9,119 nucleotides of DNA from contig JABMDH010000106.1 of NCBI GenBank assembly GCA_015904075.1, forward strand, positions 1 to 9,119, in the 5' to 3' direction. Source of the DNA: Nitrospira sp. GTDB taxonomy: Bacteria; Nitrospirota; Nitrospiria; Nitrospirales; Nitrospiraceae. Shown here one piece after another: positions 1 to 5,876 of the stretch. Both the position numbers and the translations under genes were made by a program. Within the stretch, counting starts at the first letter, position 1. Each line of letters begins with the position of its first letter. The notes beneath the pieces were generated by a model. That model made no database searches. It was not told where the DNA came from and worked only from the letters and a program-made list of their open reading frames with translations.

Positions 1-601
1 TGTGACCCCGGGCACCTGTCAGACGTGTCACGGGGTGACGGCGACCGGCATCCCAGCGAACCACAAGGGCGGGACCAACCGGGCTGTTGCCTGCGATAGT
101 TGCCATCGGACGACTGGCTGGGTCCCGGCGACGATGAACCATACGGTAGTAACCGCGACGCCGTGTGCCAATTGTCACAACACCACGATCGCGCGCGGCA
201 TTCCTGCCGGCCACAAAGGCGGAACCAACCCGACAGCTGCCTGTAACAGTTGTCACAGCACCACTGCCTGGATCCCGGCGACGTTCAGTCATACGGGGGT
301 GACGCCAGGGACTTGCGCCACCTGCCACAACGGCACGAATGGAGTTACGGGGAAGCCGGTGAAGCATATTCCAAGCACGCAGTCATGTGATGTGTGCCAC
401 AAGAACACGACGTCATTTTCCGGAGCGAGATACCATACCTCGGTGACGGCGACGCCAGGACAGTGCAATACCTGTCATGAGCGTGGCATGAGCTACTCGG
501 GGGTACAGGGCACCAGGCCGTCGAACCATTCTGGCAATAGGGCTGCGCCAAACTCTTGTGATAATTCCGGCTGTCATAGGCCCGGTCGCAGCTGGGACTA
601 A
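1..601 (+). CDS. Multiheme c-type cytochrome, C-terminal part (5' end outside window)
   Basis: Only the last 199 residues are visible; the frame is open at the left edge, so the GTG at base 2 is probably an internal Val codon and any signal peptide lies upstream. Seen directly: seven CXXCH heme motifs (Cys6, 31, 55, 81, 105, 129, 155 of the visible part) and a final CX4CH motif (Cys186/Cys191-His192). Between the motifs lie seven further histidines (21, 47, 71, 97, 122, 145, 176), almost one per heme, which suggests bis-His low-spin hemes. An aromatic residue follows every second heme (Trp40, Trp90, Phe139, Trp198). Established knowledge: such proteins are exported, receive heme from the Ccm system and conduct electrons in the periplasm, at the outer membrane or outside the cell. 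The exact family and redox partner cannot be named from this fragment. The stop follows the last module's aromatic residue, so the C-terminus looks natural. Confidence 0.93.
   Translation, partial: VTPGTCQTCHGVTATGIPANHKGGTNRAVACDSCHRTTGWVPATMNHTVVTATPCANCHNTTIARGIPAGHKGGTNPTAACNSCHSTTAWIPATFSHTGVTPGTCATCHNGTNGVTGKPVKHIPSTQSCDVCHKNTTSFSGARYHTSVTATPGQCNTCHERGMSYSGVQGTRPSNHSGNRAAPNSCDNSGCHRPGRSWD
2..598 (+). repeat. Four tandem diheme modules of about 150 bp in the cytochrome gene
   Basis: The coding sequence is built from four consecutive units: bases 2-148, 149-298, 299-442 and 443-598 (49, 50, 48 and 52 residues). Each starts with Val-Thr, carries a first CXXCH after 4-6 residues, a distal His in the middle, a second heme motif, and then an aromatic residue. 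Units 1-3 also end with a second distal His. Units 1 and 2 are most alike, sharing a GIPAxHKGGTN segment at bases 47-79 and 197-229 with clear nucleotide similarity. Units 3 and 4 have diverged and lost that segment. The pattern indicates growth of the gene by internal duplication, and more units probably lie upstream. Confidence 0.85.
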
Positions 602-783
602 GCGATGAAGTTGGTGACATCGCATTGTAGTTCAAGCGGAATACTTGGTGGAATATGGCAGCGCAAGGGATTCCTGCGGTGAATTGTATGTGGGATGTGT
701 GGGGAAGTCGATGATGAGTCGGCATTCGAAACTCACGTGACCAGCTACAGTCTGCACCGGCCAGCCGGCAGCGTCTAAGTCAG

Positions 784-823
784 CGGAAGGTCCTTGCCTG
801 TTGTCGGTAAGGGCCTTCTGTTT
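784..823 (+). terminator. Probable Rho-independent terminator downstream of the cytochrome gene
   Basis: Bases 786-798 pair with 806-818 to give a 13-bp stem with two G-U wobbles (791/813 and 796/808) and a 7-base loop (799-805). Two more pairs (784/820, and 785/819 as a wobble) extend it to 15 bp. The stem is followed directly by TTT and then CC, so the T tract is short. It lies 182 bases after the cytochrome stop and about 30 bases before the next start. It most likely ends the cytochrome transcript. It could instead be a leader hairpin or attenuator of the ccm operon if the operon promoter lies upstream of it. No other gene is supported in 602-852. Confidence 0.6.
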
Positions 824-841
824 CCAATATTCACATCCTAT

Positions 842-855
842 GGGAGCGTACGTTG
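842..855 (+). promoter_or_regulatory. Ribosome binding site supporting a TTG start at 853
   Basis: GGGAG at 842-846 sits six bases before the TTG at 853. This favours TTG over the in-frame ATG at 889 (residue 13), which would cut into the positively charged N-region of the signal peptide. The ATG at 840 is out of frame and can be excluded. Confidence 0.6.
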
Positions 856-3156
856 CGAGCAAGTTCTATAATCTGGTTGCGCCATGCGATGGGGACTGCC
901 CTTCTTGGGGGACTCCTCTTTCTCGTGGCTCTCGCAGGGCCGGGCTCCGTATCTGCTCAGGTTCTTGACCGCATCGAGATCGTCGAGACGCCGGGTGTGG
1001 CCGAGATTCATATCGTCTTTAACGCCCGAGCGTTGTACCTGAGGCATACGCCTTCTGAAAAAGGTGATCTCATCAGAATCTTTTTAGACTTTCCCGACCT
1101 CGACCGATCCCGTCGTTTTGCGCGAGAGCTCGCGGCATCTCCTCCGAGCGATCTCGTGCCGAAATTTCAAGTGACCTTTCCCGACCAAGCCACCAATGGA
1201 CTCTCGATCAAGTTCGAACGGCCGGTCCGATTTCGAGTGAGCCAGCGGGATATCCGGAGCAGCAGCCGCATTGTGATTGCCGTGAAGCTGGATAAGCCCG
1301 GTATCTCAGTGGTTCCCCCGGCCGAAGTGAAAGGACCTGCTGTCCCGAAGCCGCCTGCGGCGAAGGGCGCAGGACAATCCTTTGATGTTCCGCCGTTCAC
1401 GCCCGGCATGGATATCGAACGATATGCCACGGATCTCATGGAGATCGGGCGCGCAGCACTGACGGCTGAGGAGGGTGAAAAAGCAGTGTTGATCTTTAAC
1501 GCGGCACTTAATCTGCCTCCGAACAAGCAGTCCCGTGAGGCGCAAGAGATGATCGGTCTGGCCAGAGAGGGTGCCGGCGACATCGACAAGGCCAAGGCGG
1601 AATATGAGCACTACCTCAAGATTTATCCGGATGGGGAAGGAGCTGCGCGCGTGCGGCAGCGCTTGGCCAAGGTCGCGGACTTGAAGACGGCCATTGCCCA
1701 GGGAAAGGTGAAAAAGCCGGCGAAGAAAATCGATGAGACGAAGGTCTATGGGAGTGTGTATCAATACTATTACGGCGGGTACTCCCAGACGAAAATTACC
1801 GACAAAGTGTCGAACGCTACGACGAAGTTTAATAATCAGGATCAGTCGTTGCTACAATCGGCGTTCGATGTTACCGGGCGATATCGGAAGGACGAATACG
1901 ATACGAAGTTCGTGGTGCGCGGTACGCAGACCTACGATCTTATGGCGGATACAGAGATCAGGCGCAACATCAGCCGCCTTCGAGCGCTGTACTTGGAACA
2001 TTCCAGCCAGGATTCCTATTTCGTTCGCGTCGGGCGTCAGCCCGGGAACACCGGAGGTGTGTTGGACTTCCGGTTCGACGGGGTGTGGTTCCGGTACACG
2101 GCAGTCCCACAGTTTCTGAATGTGAATCTCCTTGCCGGGCAGCCCAGGCAATTCAGCTTGGCATCGAATTACGTTCCTGACGATCCCAGGAATTTCCGGG
2201 CCGATCTCAAGCGATATTTCTATGGAGTCAATGTCGACATTGGCCCTGTCGCTAAGGCCTGGAGTGGAAACGCCTACTACATTAATCAAATGGTGAACGG
2301 CGTCATCGATCGTCGAGCGGTGGGGACCGAGCTACGGTATGCCGAAAACGGAAAAAACGCCTTCGGACTGGTCGATTACGATATATCGTACAACGTTCTC
2401 AATGTGGCGATGCTCAATGGAACGTGGGTCACCGAGGGAACGACCTTCACGTTCTTGGCCGACCACCGGCGCACGCCCTATTTGCAGACAACGAACGCGC
2501 TCTTCGGGACCCCTAATGCCCAACTTGAAAATATTACTCCCGCCAATGCCGATCTCTTACGTGAACAAGCCAAGGCGGTGACCGCGACCAGTAATTTATT
2601 TCTGGTCGGCGTCCTGCATGCAGTGAGTAAAGACTGGCAAATCGGTGGAGACGTTCGGCTGAACCGAATTTCAGGCACGGGGCAGACCAATTGCTTGGTC
2701 ATTCTTCCAGGAACCAGTACGCTGTTTCTCAACCCCAACGCGACGAGTGATGCCGCTTGTTCCTTGCAAGCGCAGCCTGGTACTGGCAATATCTATACAT
2801 ATACGGCGCAAGCGATCGGGGCGAACTTCCCGTTCGAGAATACGACGTTCGTCGCGAATGCCAGCTACATTACGAGTCCTGCCTATAACGGGGAGTCTCT
2901 TTCACTCAATACGCTGGCACGCTTGACTCCACAGTTGCAATTCGACACGTTCGTGCTCTTGTACCACCAAAAGGACAATCTCAACGTCGATTTGTACCGG
3001 GTGACACCGACCATTCGACTCGATTATCGGTTTTTCAATAGCTGGACGCTTGAGGGATCGGGCGGAGTCGAAAAAACATTGTCCAATAGTCCATCGCAAA
3101 AAGACTCTACGACGCGGGAATTCTTTTTCCTCGGCCTGCGCTGGGATTTTTCTTAA
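853..3156 (+). CDS. Outer-membrane beta-barrel protein with AMIN-like and TPR periplasmic domains
   Basis: A 767-residue protein whose function I do not recognise. Seen: a Sec signal peptide (Arg10, hydrophobic 15-29, likely cleavage after Val-Ser-Ala at 33-35); a beta-rich region (about 36-150) resembling AMIN domains; a Pro/Lys/Ala linker (about 155-186); two TPR-like helical pairs (about 191-224 and 228-261, the second ending in Tyr-Pro-Asp-Gly); a Lys-rich linker (284-297); then from about 298 alternating aromatic/polar strands typical of a transmembrane barrel, ending Leu-Arg-Trp-Asp-Phe-Ser close to the usual C-terminal aromatic signature. Two barrel cysteines (614 and 636) could form a loop disulfide. 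Established: AMIN domains often bind envelope components and TPRs bind proteins. The gene ends two bases before ccmA, so co-transcription is likely. Inferred role: an envelope protein linked to cytochrome maturation, placement or electron transfer; a plain porin is the alternative. Confidence 0.75.
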   Translation: MRASSIIWLRHAMGTALLGGLLFLVALAGPGSVSAQVLDRIEIVETPGVAEIHIVFNARALYLRHTPSEKGDLIRIFLDFPDLDRSRRFARELAASPPSDLVPKFQVTFPDQATNGLSIKFERPVRFRVSQRDIRSSSRIVIAVKLDKPGISVVPPAEVKGPAVPKPPAAKGAGQSFDVPPFTPGMDIERYATDLMEIGRAALTAEEGEKAVLIFNAALNLPPNKQSREAQEMIGLAREGAGDIDKAKAEYEHYLKIYPDGEGAARVRQRLAKVADLKTAIAQGKVKKPAKKIDETKVYGSVYQYYYGGYSQTKITDKVSNATTKFNNQDQSLLQSAFDVTGRYRKDEYDTKFVVRGTQTYDLMADTEIRRNISRLRALYLEHSSQDSYFVRVGRQPGNTGGVLDFRFDGVWFRYTAVPQFLNVNLLAGQPRQFSLASNYVPDDPRNFRADLKRYFYGVNVDIGPVAKAWSGNAYYINQMVNGVIDRRAVGTELRYAENGKNAFGLVDYDISYNVLNVAMLNGTWVTEGTTFTFLADHRRTPYLQTTNALFGTPNAQLENITPANADLLREQAKAVTATSNLFLVGVLHAVSKDWQIGGDVRLNRISGTGQTNCLVILPGTSTLFLNPNATSDAACSLQAQPGTGNIYTYTAQAIGANFPFENTTFVANASYITSPAYNGESLSLNTLARLTPQLQFDTFVLLYHQKDNLNVDLYRVTPTIRLDYRFFNSWTLEGSGGVEKTLSNSPSQKDSTTREFFFLGLRWDFS

Positions 3157-3158
3157 CC

Positions 3159-3779
3159 ATGCTGGACCTTCATGACCTCAGTTGTCATCGTGGAGACCGG
3201 AAGCTCTTTGGGCAGGTCAATGTCTCGGTGCCGGCCGGGCGACTGCTGTCGATTGAAGGATCGAATGGATCCGGGAAAACGACGCTGCTGAGGGCGATCT
3301 GCTGTCTGACGCCTCCTGATCAGGGCACGATCCGCTGGCATGGGCGATCCATCACAGAGCAGCGGGAGACATTCACCGCCGGTTTAATCTACATTGGTCA
3401 TCGCAGCGGGCTGAAAGATGACCTCACTCCAATGGAGAATATTCAAGCGGCTATGCAGATGAGCGGCCATCCGGTGACCACCGCGCTGGCGCGTGCCGCC
3501 CTTGAGGCGATCGGCGTCGAGCCAGTCTGTTACCGGCTGCCGACCAGAGTGCTTTCTGAAGGCCAGCAGCGTCGAGTGGCACTGGCCCGTCTCTGGTGTA
3601 GCGATCAGCCGCTGTGGGTGCTGGATGAGCCATTCACGGCACTTGATGCGCGATCCTCTCAACTGCTTCGGGAGCGATTGCAGCGGCAGGTCGAACGGGG
3701 AGGCATTGTAGTGGCGGCGACGCATCAAGCTATGGGTCTCGATCCATCAACTGTTCAGCAGCTCAGGCTCGGCGAATGA
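3159..3779 (+). CDS. ccmA: Heme exporter ATP-binding protein CcmA
   Basis: ATPase subunit of the CcmABCD complex, whose ATP hydrolysis releases heme-loaded CcmE from CcmC. The 206 residues match the family length. Seen: Walker A GSNGSGKT at 34-41, ABC signature LSEGQ at 132-136, Walker B LWVLDEP at 152-158 with catalytic Glu157, D-loop Ala-Leu-Asp at 161-163, and switch His189. The segment after the signature (Gln-Arg-Arg-Val-Ala-Leu-Ala-Arg) is typical of CcmA. The Q-loop region reads Gly-His-Arg at 80-82, where E. coli CcmA has Gly-His-Gln as I recall it. The start lies two bases after the upstream stop and has only a weak, distant GGGA (3143-3146), so translation is probably coupled to the outer-membrane protein gene. 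The stop overlaps ccmB (ATGA). Confidence 0.95.
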   Translation: MLDLHDLSCHRGDRKLFGQVNVSVPAGRLLSIEGSNGSGKTTLLRAICCLTPPDQGTIRWHGRSITEQRETFTAGLIYIGHRSGLKDDLTPMENIQAAMQMSGHPVTTALARAALEAIGVEPVCYRLPTRVLSEGQQRRVALARLWCSDQPLWVLDEPFTALDARSSQLLRERLQRQVERGGIVVAATHQAMGLDPSTVQQLRLGE

Positions 3780-4459
3780 TGCAAGGGGGCGTAGCCGGGG
3801 CGGTCTTCGGTCTTATCCAGCGCGATCTTCTGCTCACCTGGCGCCGCCGAGCCGATATCGCCACGACGCTGCTGTTCTTCGTGATTGTGGCTACCCTGTT
3901 CCCGTTGGGTGTCGGACCCGAGCCAGCCGTGTTGCGGACGATTGCGCCGGGAGTGTTGTGGATTGCGGCGCTACTCTCCTGCTTCCTGTCGCTCGGCCGG
4001 TTGTTCGCGACCGATTATCAGGACGGCACATTGGAACAGATGCTGCTGACGCCTCATCCGTTGGCGGCGCTCGTGTTGGGGAAAATCGCAGCCCATTGGC
4101 TGGTGTCGGGATTGCCGGTGGTCGTGTTGTCGCCGTTGATCGGCCTCCAATTCGGCTTGAGCGGCGGCGCCATCGCGATCTTGACCTTCTCCCTCTTGCT
4201 CGGCACTCCCACCTTGAGCCTGGTGGGTTCGATCGGGGCGGCACTCACGTTAGGTATTCGGGGGGGAAATCTGTTGAGCGCGTTGCTGGTGCTTCCCCTC
4301 TTCATCCCCGTGCTGATTTTCGGAGCGGGGGCTGTGGCAAGCAGTGAGTCCGGTATGGGAGCAGAAGGGCATCTCTCGCTGCTCGGGGCCTGTGTGGTTC
4401 TGGCCGTTCCGTTTGCCCCTTGGGCGACCGCAGCCGCCTTACGCATTGCGGTCGAATAG
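3776..4459 (+). CDS. ccmB: Heme exporter permease subunit CcmB
   Basis: Inner-membrane partner of CcmA in the CcmABCD complex. The 227 residues agree with the usual size of about 220. Six hydrophobic segments can be seen (about 31-49, 60-77, 90-125 region, 128-155, 163-185 and 200-222), preceded by a short N-terminal region containing Gln-Arg-Asp-Leu and an Arg-rich stretch (Trp-Arg-Arg-Arg-Ala-Asp) typical of CcmB. The start ATG overlaps the ccmA stop by four bases; a second ATG follows immediately, so the first Met is uncertain by one codon. Position directly after ccmA and before ccmC supports the assignment. Confidence 0.93.
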   Translation: MMQGGVAGAVFGLIQRDLLLTWRRRADIATTLLFFVIVATLFPLGVGPEPAVLRTIAPGVLWIAALLSCFLSLGRLFATDYQDGTLEQMLLTPHPLAALVLGKIAAHWLVSGLPVVVLSPLIGLQFGLSGGAIAILTFSLLLGTPTLSLVGSIGAALTLGIRGGNLLSALLVLPLFIPVLIFGAGAVASSESGMGAEGHLSLLGACVVLAVPFAPWATAAALRIAVE

Positions 4460-4470
4460 GATCGGAGAGC

Positions 4471-5214
4471 ATGAAGACAGATCGTATGAACTGGTTCCAA
4501 TGGTCCTCGCCGCAGGCGTTCTATCCGCTCGCCGGTAAGCTGATTCCCTGGTTTGCCTGTGTATCAATGGTCTGCCTGGCGGCAGGGCTCTATATGGGGT
4601 TTCTGGTTGCCCAGACCGATTTTCAGCAAGTCGATTCGTATCGCATTATTTTCGTCCATGTGCCGGCGGCGTGGATGTCCATGTTTCTCTACGTCGTCAT
4701 GGCCGGATGGGCGGCGGTGGGGCTGGGTTTGAAGGCGCGGCCGTCCTTTATGATGGCTCAGGCCATCGCGCCGACCGGGGCGCTGTTCACATTCCTCGCC
4801 CTCTTTACCGGAGCGTTCTGGGGGAAGCCGACGTGGGGAGCCTGGTGGGTCTGGGACGCCCGCCTCACTTCTGAGCTGATTTTGCTGTTCCAGTATGCCG
4901 GCGTCATGCTGCTCCATGCCTCGATCGACGATCTCCGTCGTGCCGACCGAGCGAGTGCCGTGCTGGCGTTGGTCGGTGTCGTTAATGTGCCGATTATTTA
5001 TTTTTCCGTGCGCTGGTGGAACACCCTGCACCAGGGTGCCTCGATCAGCGTGACCGCCGCGCCCAAGATGGCGGCGACGATGCTGGCGGCGATGGGTATC
5101 ATGGCGCTGGGCTTTTGGCTGTATAGCGTCGCGGTCACGCTGATGCGTGTCCGGTGTATCATTCTTGAACGTGAACGGCACGCTTCCTGGGTGCAGATAG
5201 AGAGGGTCTCCTGA
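4471..5214 (+). CDS. ccmC: Heme-handling protein CcmC (WWD family)
   Basis: Inner-membrane protein that holds heme at its periplasmic face and passes it to CcmE. The start at 4471 is chosen because AGGA (4458-4461) and GGAG (4464-4467) precede it and the 247-residue product matches the family (E. coli about 245). The same frame is open further upstream into ccmB, but that extension is not family-like. Seen: six hydrophobic segments, the tryptophan-rich WWD motif at 117-129 (Trp-Gly-x-Trp-Trp-x-Trp-Asp pattern) followed by Ala-Arg-Leu-Thr, and the two conserved heme-ligand histidines, His63 (in Val-His-Val-Pro) and His187 (in Trp-Trp-Asn-Thr-Leu-His-Gln). It starts 11 bases after ccmB and overlaps ccmD by one base (TGATG). 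Confidence 0.95.
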   Translation: MKTDRMNWFQWSSPQAFYPLAGKLIPWFACVSMVCLAAGLYMGFLVAQTDFQQVDSYRIIFVHVPAAWMSMFLYVVMAGWAAVGLGLKARPSFMMAQAIAPTGALFTFLALFTGAFWGKPTWGAWWVWDARLTSELILLFQYAGVMLLHASIDDLRRADRASAVLALVGVVNVPIIYFSVRWWNTLHQGASISVTAAPKMAATMLAAMGIMALGFWLYSVAVTLMRVRCIILERERHASWVQIERVS

Positions 5215-5393
5215 TGCAGTGGAACAGCCTCAATGAGTTTCTTGCGATGGGCGGGTATGGAGTCTATGTCTGGCCGTCATTCGGGGTGACGGCGTTCTGT
5301 ATGATCTGGGAAGTTCTGATCCTCCGTCGGCGGCATGCGGCGGCTCGCACTGCACTGAATCAATCGGTTGCCTCCGCGGGAGTGGCATTATGA
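5214..5393 (+). CDS. ccmD: Heme exporter small subunit CcmD
   Basis: A 59-residue single-span membrane protein that stabilises the CcmC-CcmE interaction and helps release holo-CcmE. Seen: the family hallmark near the N-terminus, Met-Gly-Gly-Tyr-Gly-x-Tyr-Val-Trp-Pro-Ser at 12-22, one membrane helix (about 18-37), then a basic Arg-Arg-Arg-His stretch (38-41) and an alanine-rich polar cytoplasmic tail. An AGAGGG (5201-5206) lies seven bases before the ATG. The start overlaps the ccmC stop (TGATG), and the stop overlaps the ccmE start (ATGA). Its place between ccmC and ccmE is the standard order. Confidence 0.93.
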   Translation: MQWNSLNEFLAMGGYGVYVWPSFGVTAFCMIWEVLILRRRHAAARTALNQSVASAGVAL

Positions 5394-5854
5394 CGCCGCG
5401 GCAAAAACGATTTTCCATGATTGGTCTCGGCTTGGTGGCGCTGGGGATTGCATCGGCCTTAGTGCTGAACGCGTTCAACAGCAACCTCGTGTTTTTCTTT
5501 ACGCCCACGCAGGTGGCCAATGGCGAAGTGCCGAAAGGGCAAAGCTTTCGCATCGGGGGAATGGTCGAAGCCGGGACGCTGACACGTGAGAATGACGGTT
5601 TGACCGTCCATTTCGTGATGAGTGACACGGTAAAACGCGTCCCGGTCACGTATAAGGGCATCCTCCCGGATCTGTTTAAAGAAGGGAAGGGTGCGGTCGC
5701 GCAGGGGAGGCTCTCGTCGGAGGGGACCTTCGTGGCTAGTGAAGTGCTCGCCAAGCACGACGAGAACTATATGCCGCCGGAAGCCGCTGAGGCGATGGCC
5801 AAGGCCAAAGCGGCCGGAAAGCAGAGCAGCAAGACGCTTGTAGTCACTCCGTAG
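5390..5854 (+). CDS. ccmE: Periplasmic heme chaperone CcmE
   Basis: Membrane-anchored OB-fold protein that binds heme covalently in the periplasm and delivers it to CcmF. 154 residues, a normal length. Seen: a short basic N-terminus, one membrane anchor (about 10-28), the beta-rich domain (about 34-118), and the heme-attachment motif His-Asp-Glu-Asn-Tyr with His123 as covalent ligand and Tyr127 as axial ligand, followed by Met-Pro-Pro-Glu as in the classic His-type family. It is not the CxxxY variant found in some archaea and sulfate reducers. The tail is flexible, Ala/Lys-rich. GGGAG (5378-5382) lies seven bases before the ATG. A 22-base gap follows before ccmF. Confidence 0.96.
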   Translation: MTPRQKRFSMIGLGLVALGIASALVLNAFNSNLVFFFTPTQVANGEVPKGQSFRIGGMVEAGTLTRENDGLTVHFVMSDTVKRVPVTYKGILPDLFKEGKGAVAQGRLSSEGTFVASEVLAKHDENYMPPEAAEAMAKAKAAGKQSSKTLVVTP

Positions 5855-5867
5855 GAGAGATAGAGGA
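5854..5867 (+). promoter_or_regulatory. Purine-rich ribosome binding site region for ccmF
   Basis: The largest gap between ccm genes (5855-5876, 22 bases) holds two Shine-Dalgarno-like stretches, GGAG at 5854-5857 and GAGGA at 5863-5867, the latter nine bases before the ccmF ATG. ccmF therefore probably has its own strong initiation site rather than relying only on coupling to ccmE. I see no promoter or hairpin in this gap. Confidence 0.55.
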
Positions 5868-5876
5868 TATACCTGC

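Noticed and set aside
1..601. CRISPR-like or satellite repeat suggested by the 150-bp periodicity
   Set aside because: The period is in frame, encodes paired heme motifs and varies at the DNA level, so it is a protein module repeat.
345..725. 126-residue reading frame on the minus strand across the cytochrome gene end
   Set aside because: It is antisense to the CXXCH repeats, has no recognisable domain or signal, and its high Cys/Ser/His content is explained by the complementary strand.
754..773. Small GC-rich inverted repeat around CCGG-CCAG-CCGG
   Set aside because: The stem is short and bulged, with no T run, and nothing indicates a function.
801..831. Possible promoter (TTGTCG near 801, AATATT near 826) for the ccm operon
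   Set aside because: Spacing of 19 bases, poor matches to consensus, and overlap with the terminator hairpin make it too weak to annotate, although an operon promoter somewhere in 602-852 is likely.
1167..1764. Overlapping minus-strand frames of about 150 residues within the outer-membrane protein gene
   Set aside because: They lie antisense to a long gene with coherent domain structure, and their translations show no domain, signal peptide or ribosome binding context.
4420..4470. Longer CcmC starting at an upstream GTG (17 extra residues)
   Set aside because: The extension lies inside ccmB, has no family-like sequence, and the ATG at 4471 has a clear AGGA/GGAG ribosome binding site and gives the usual protein length.
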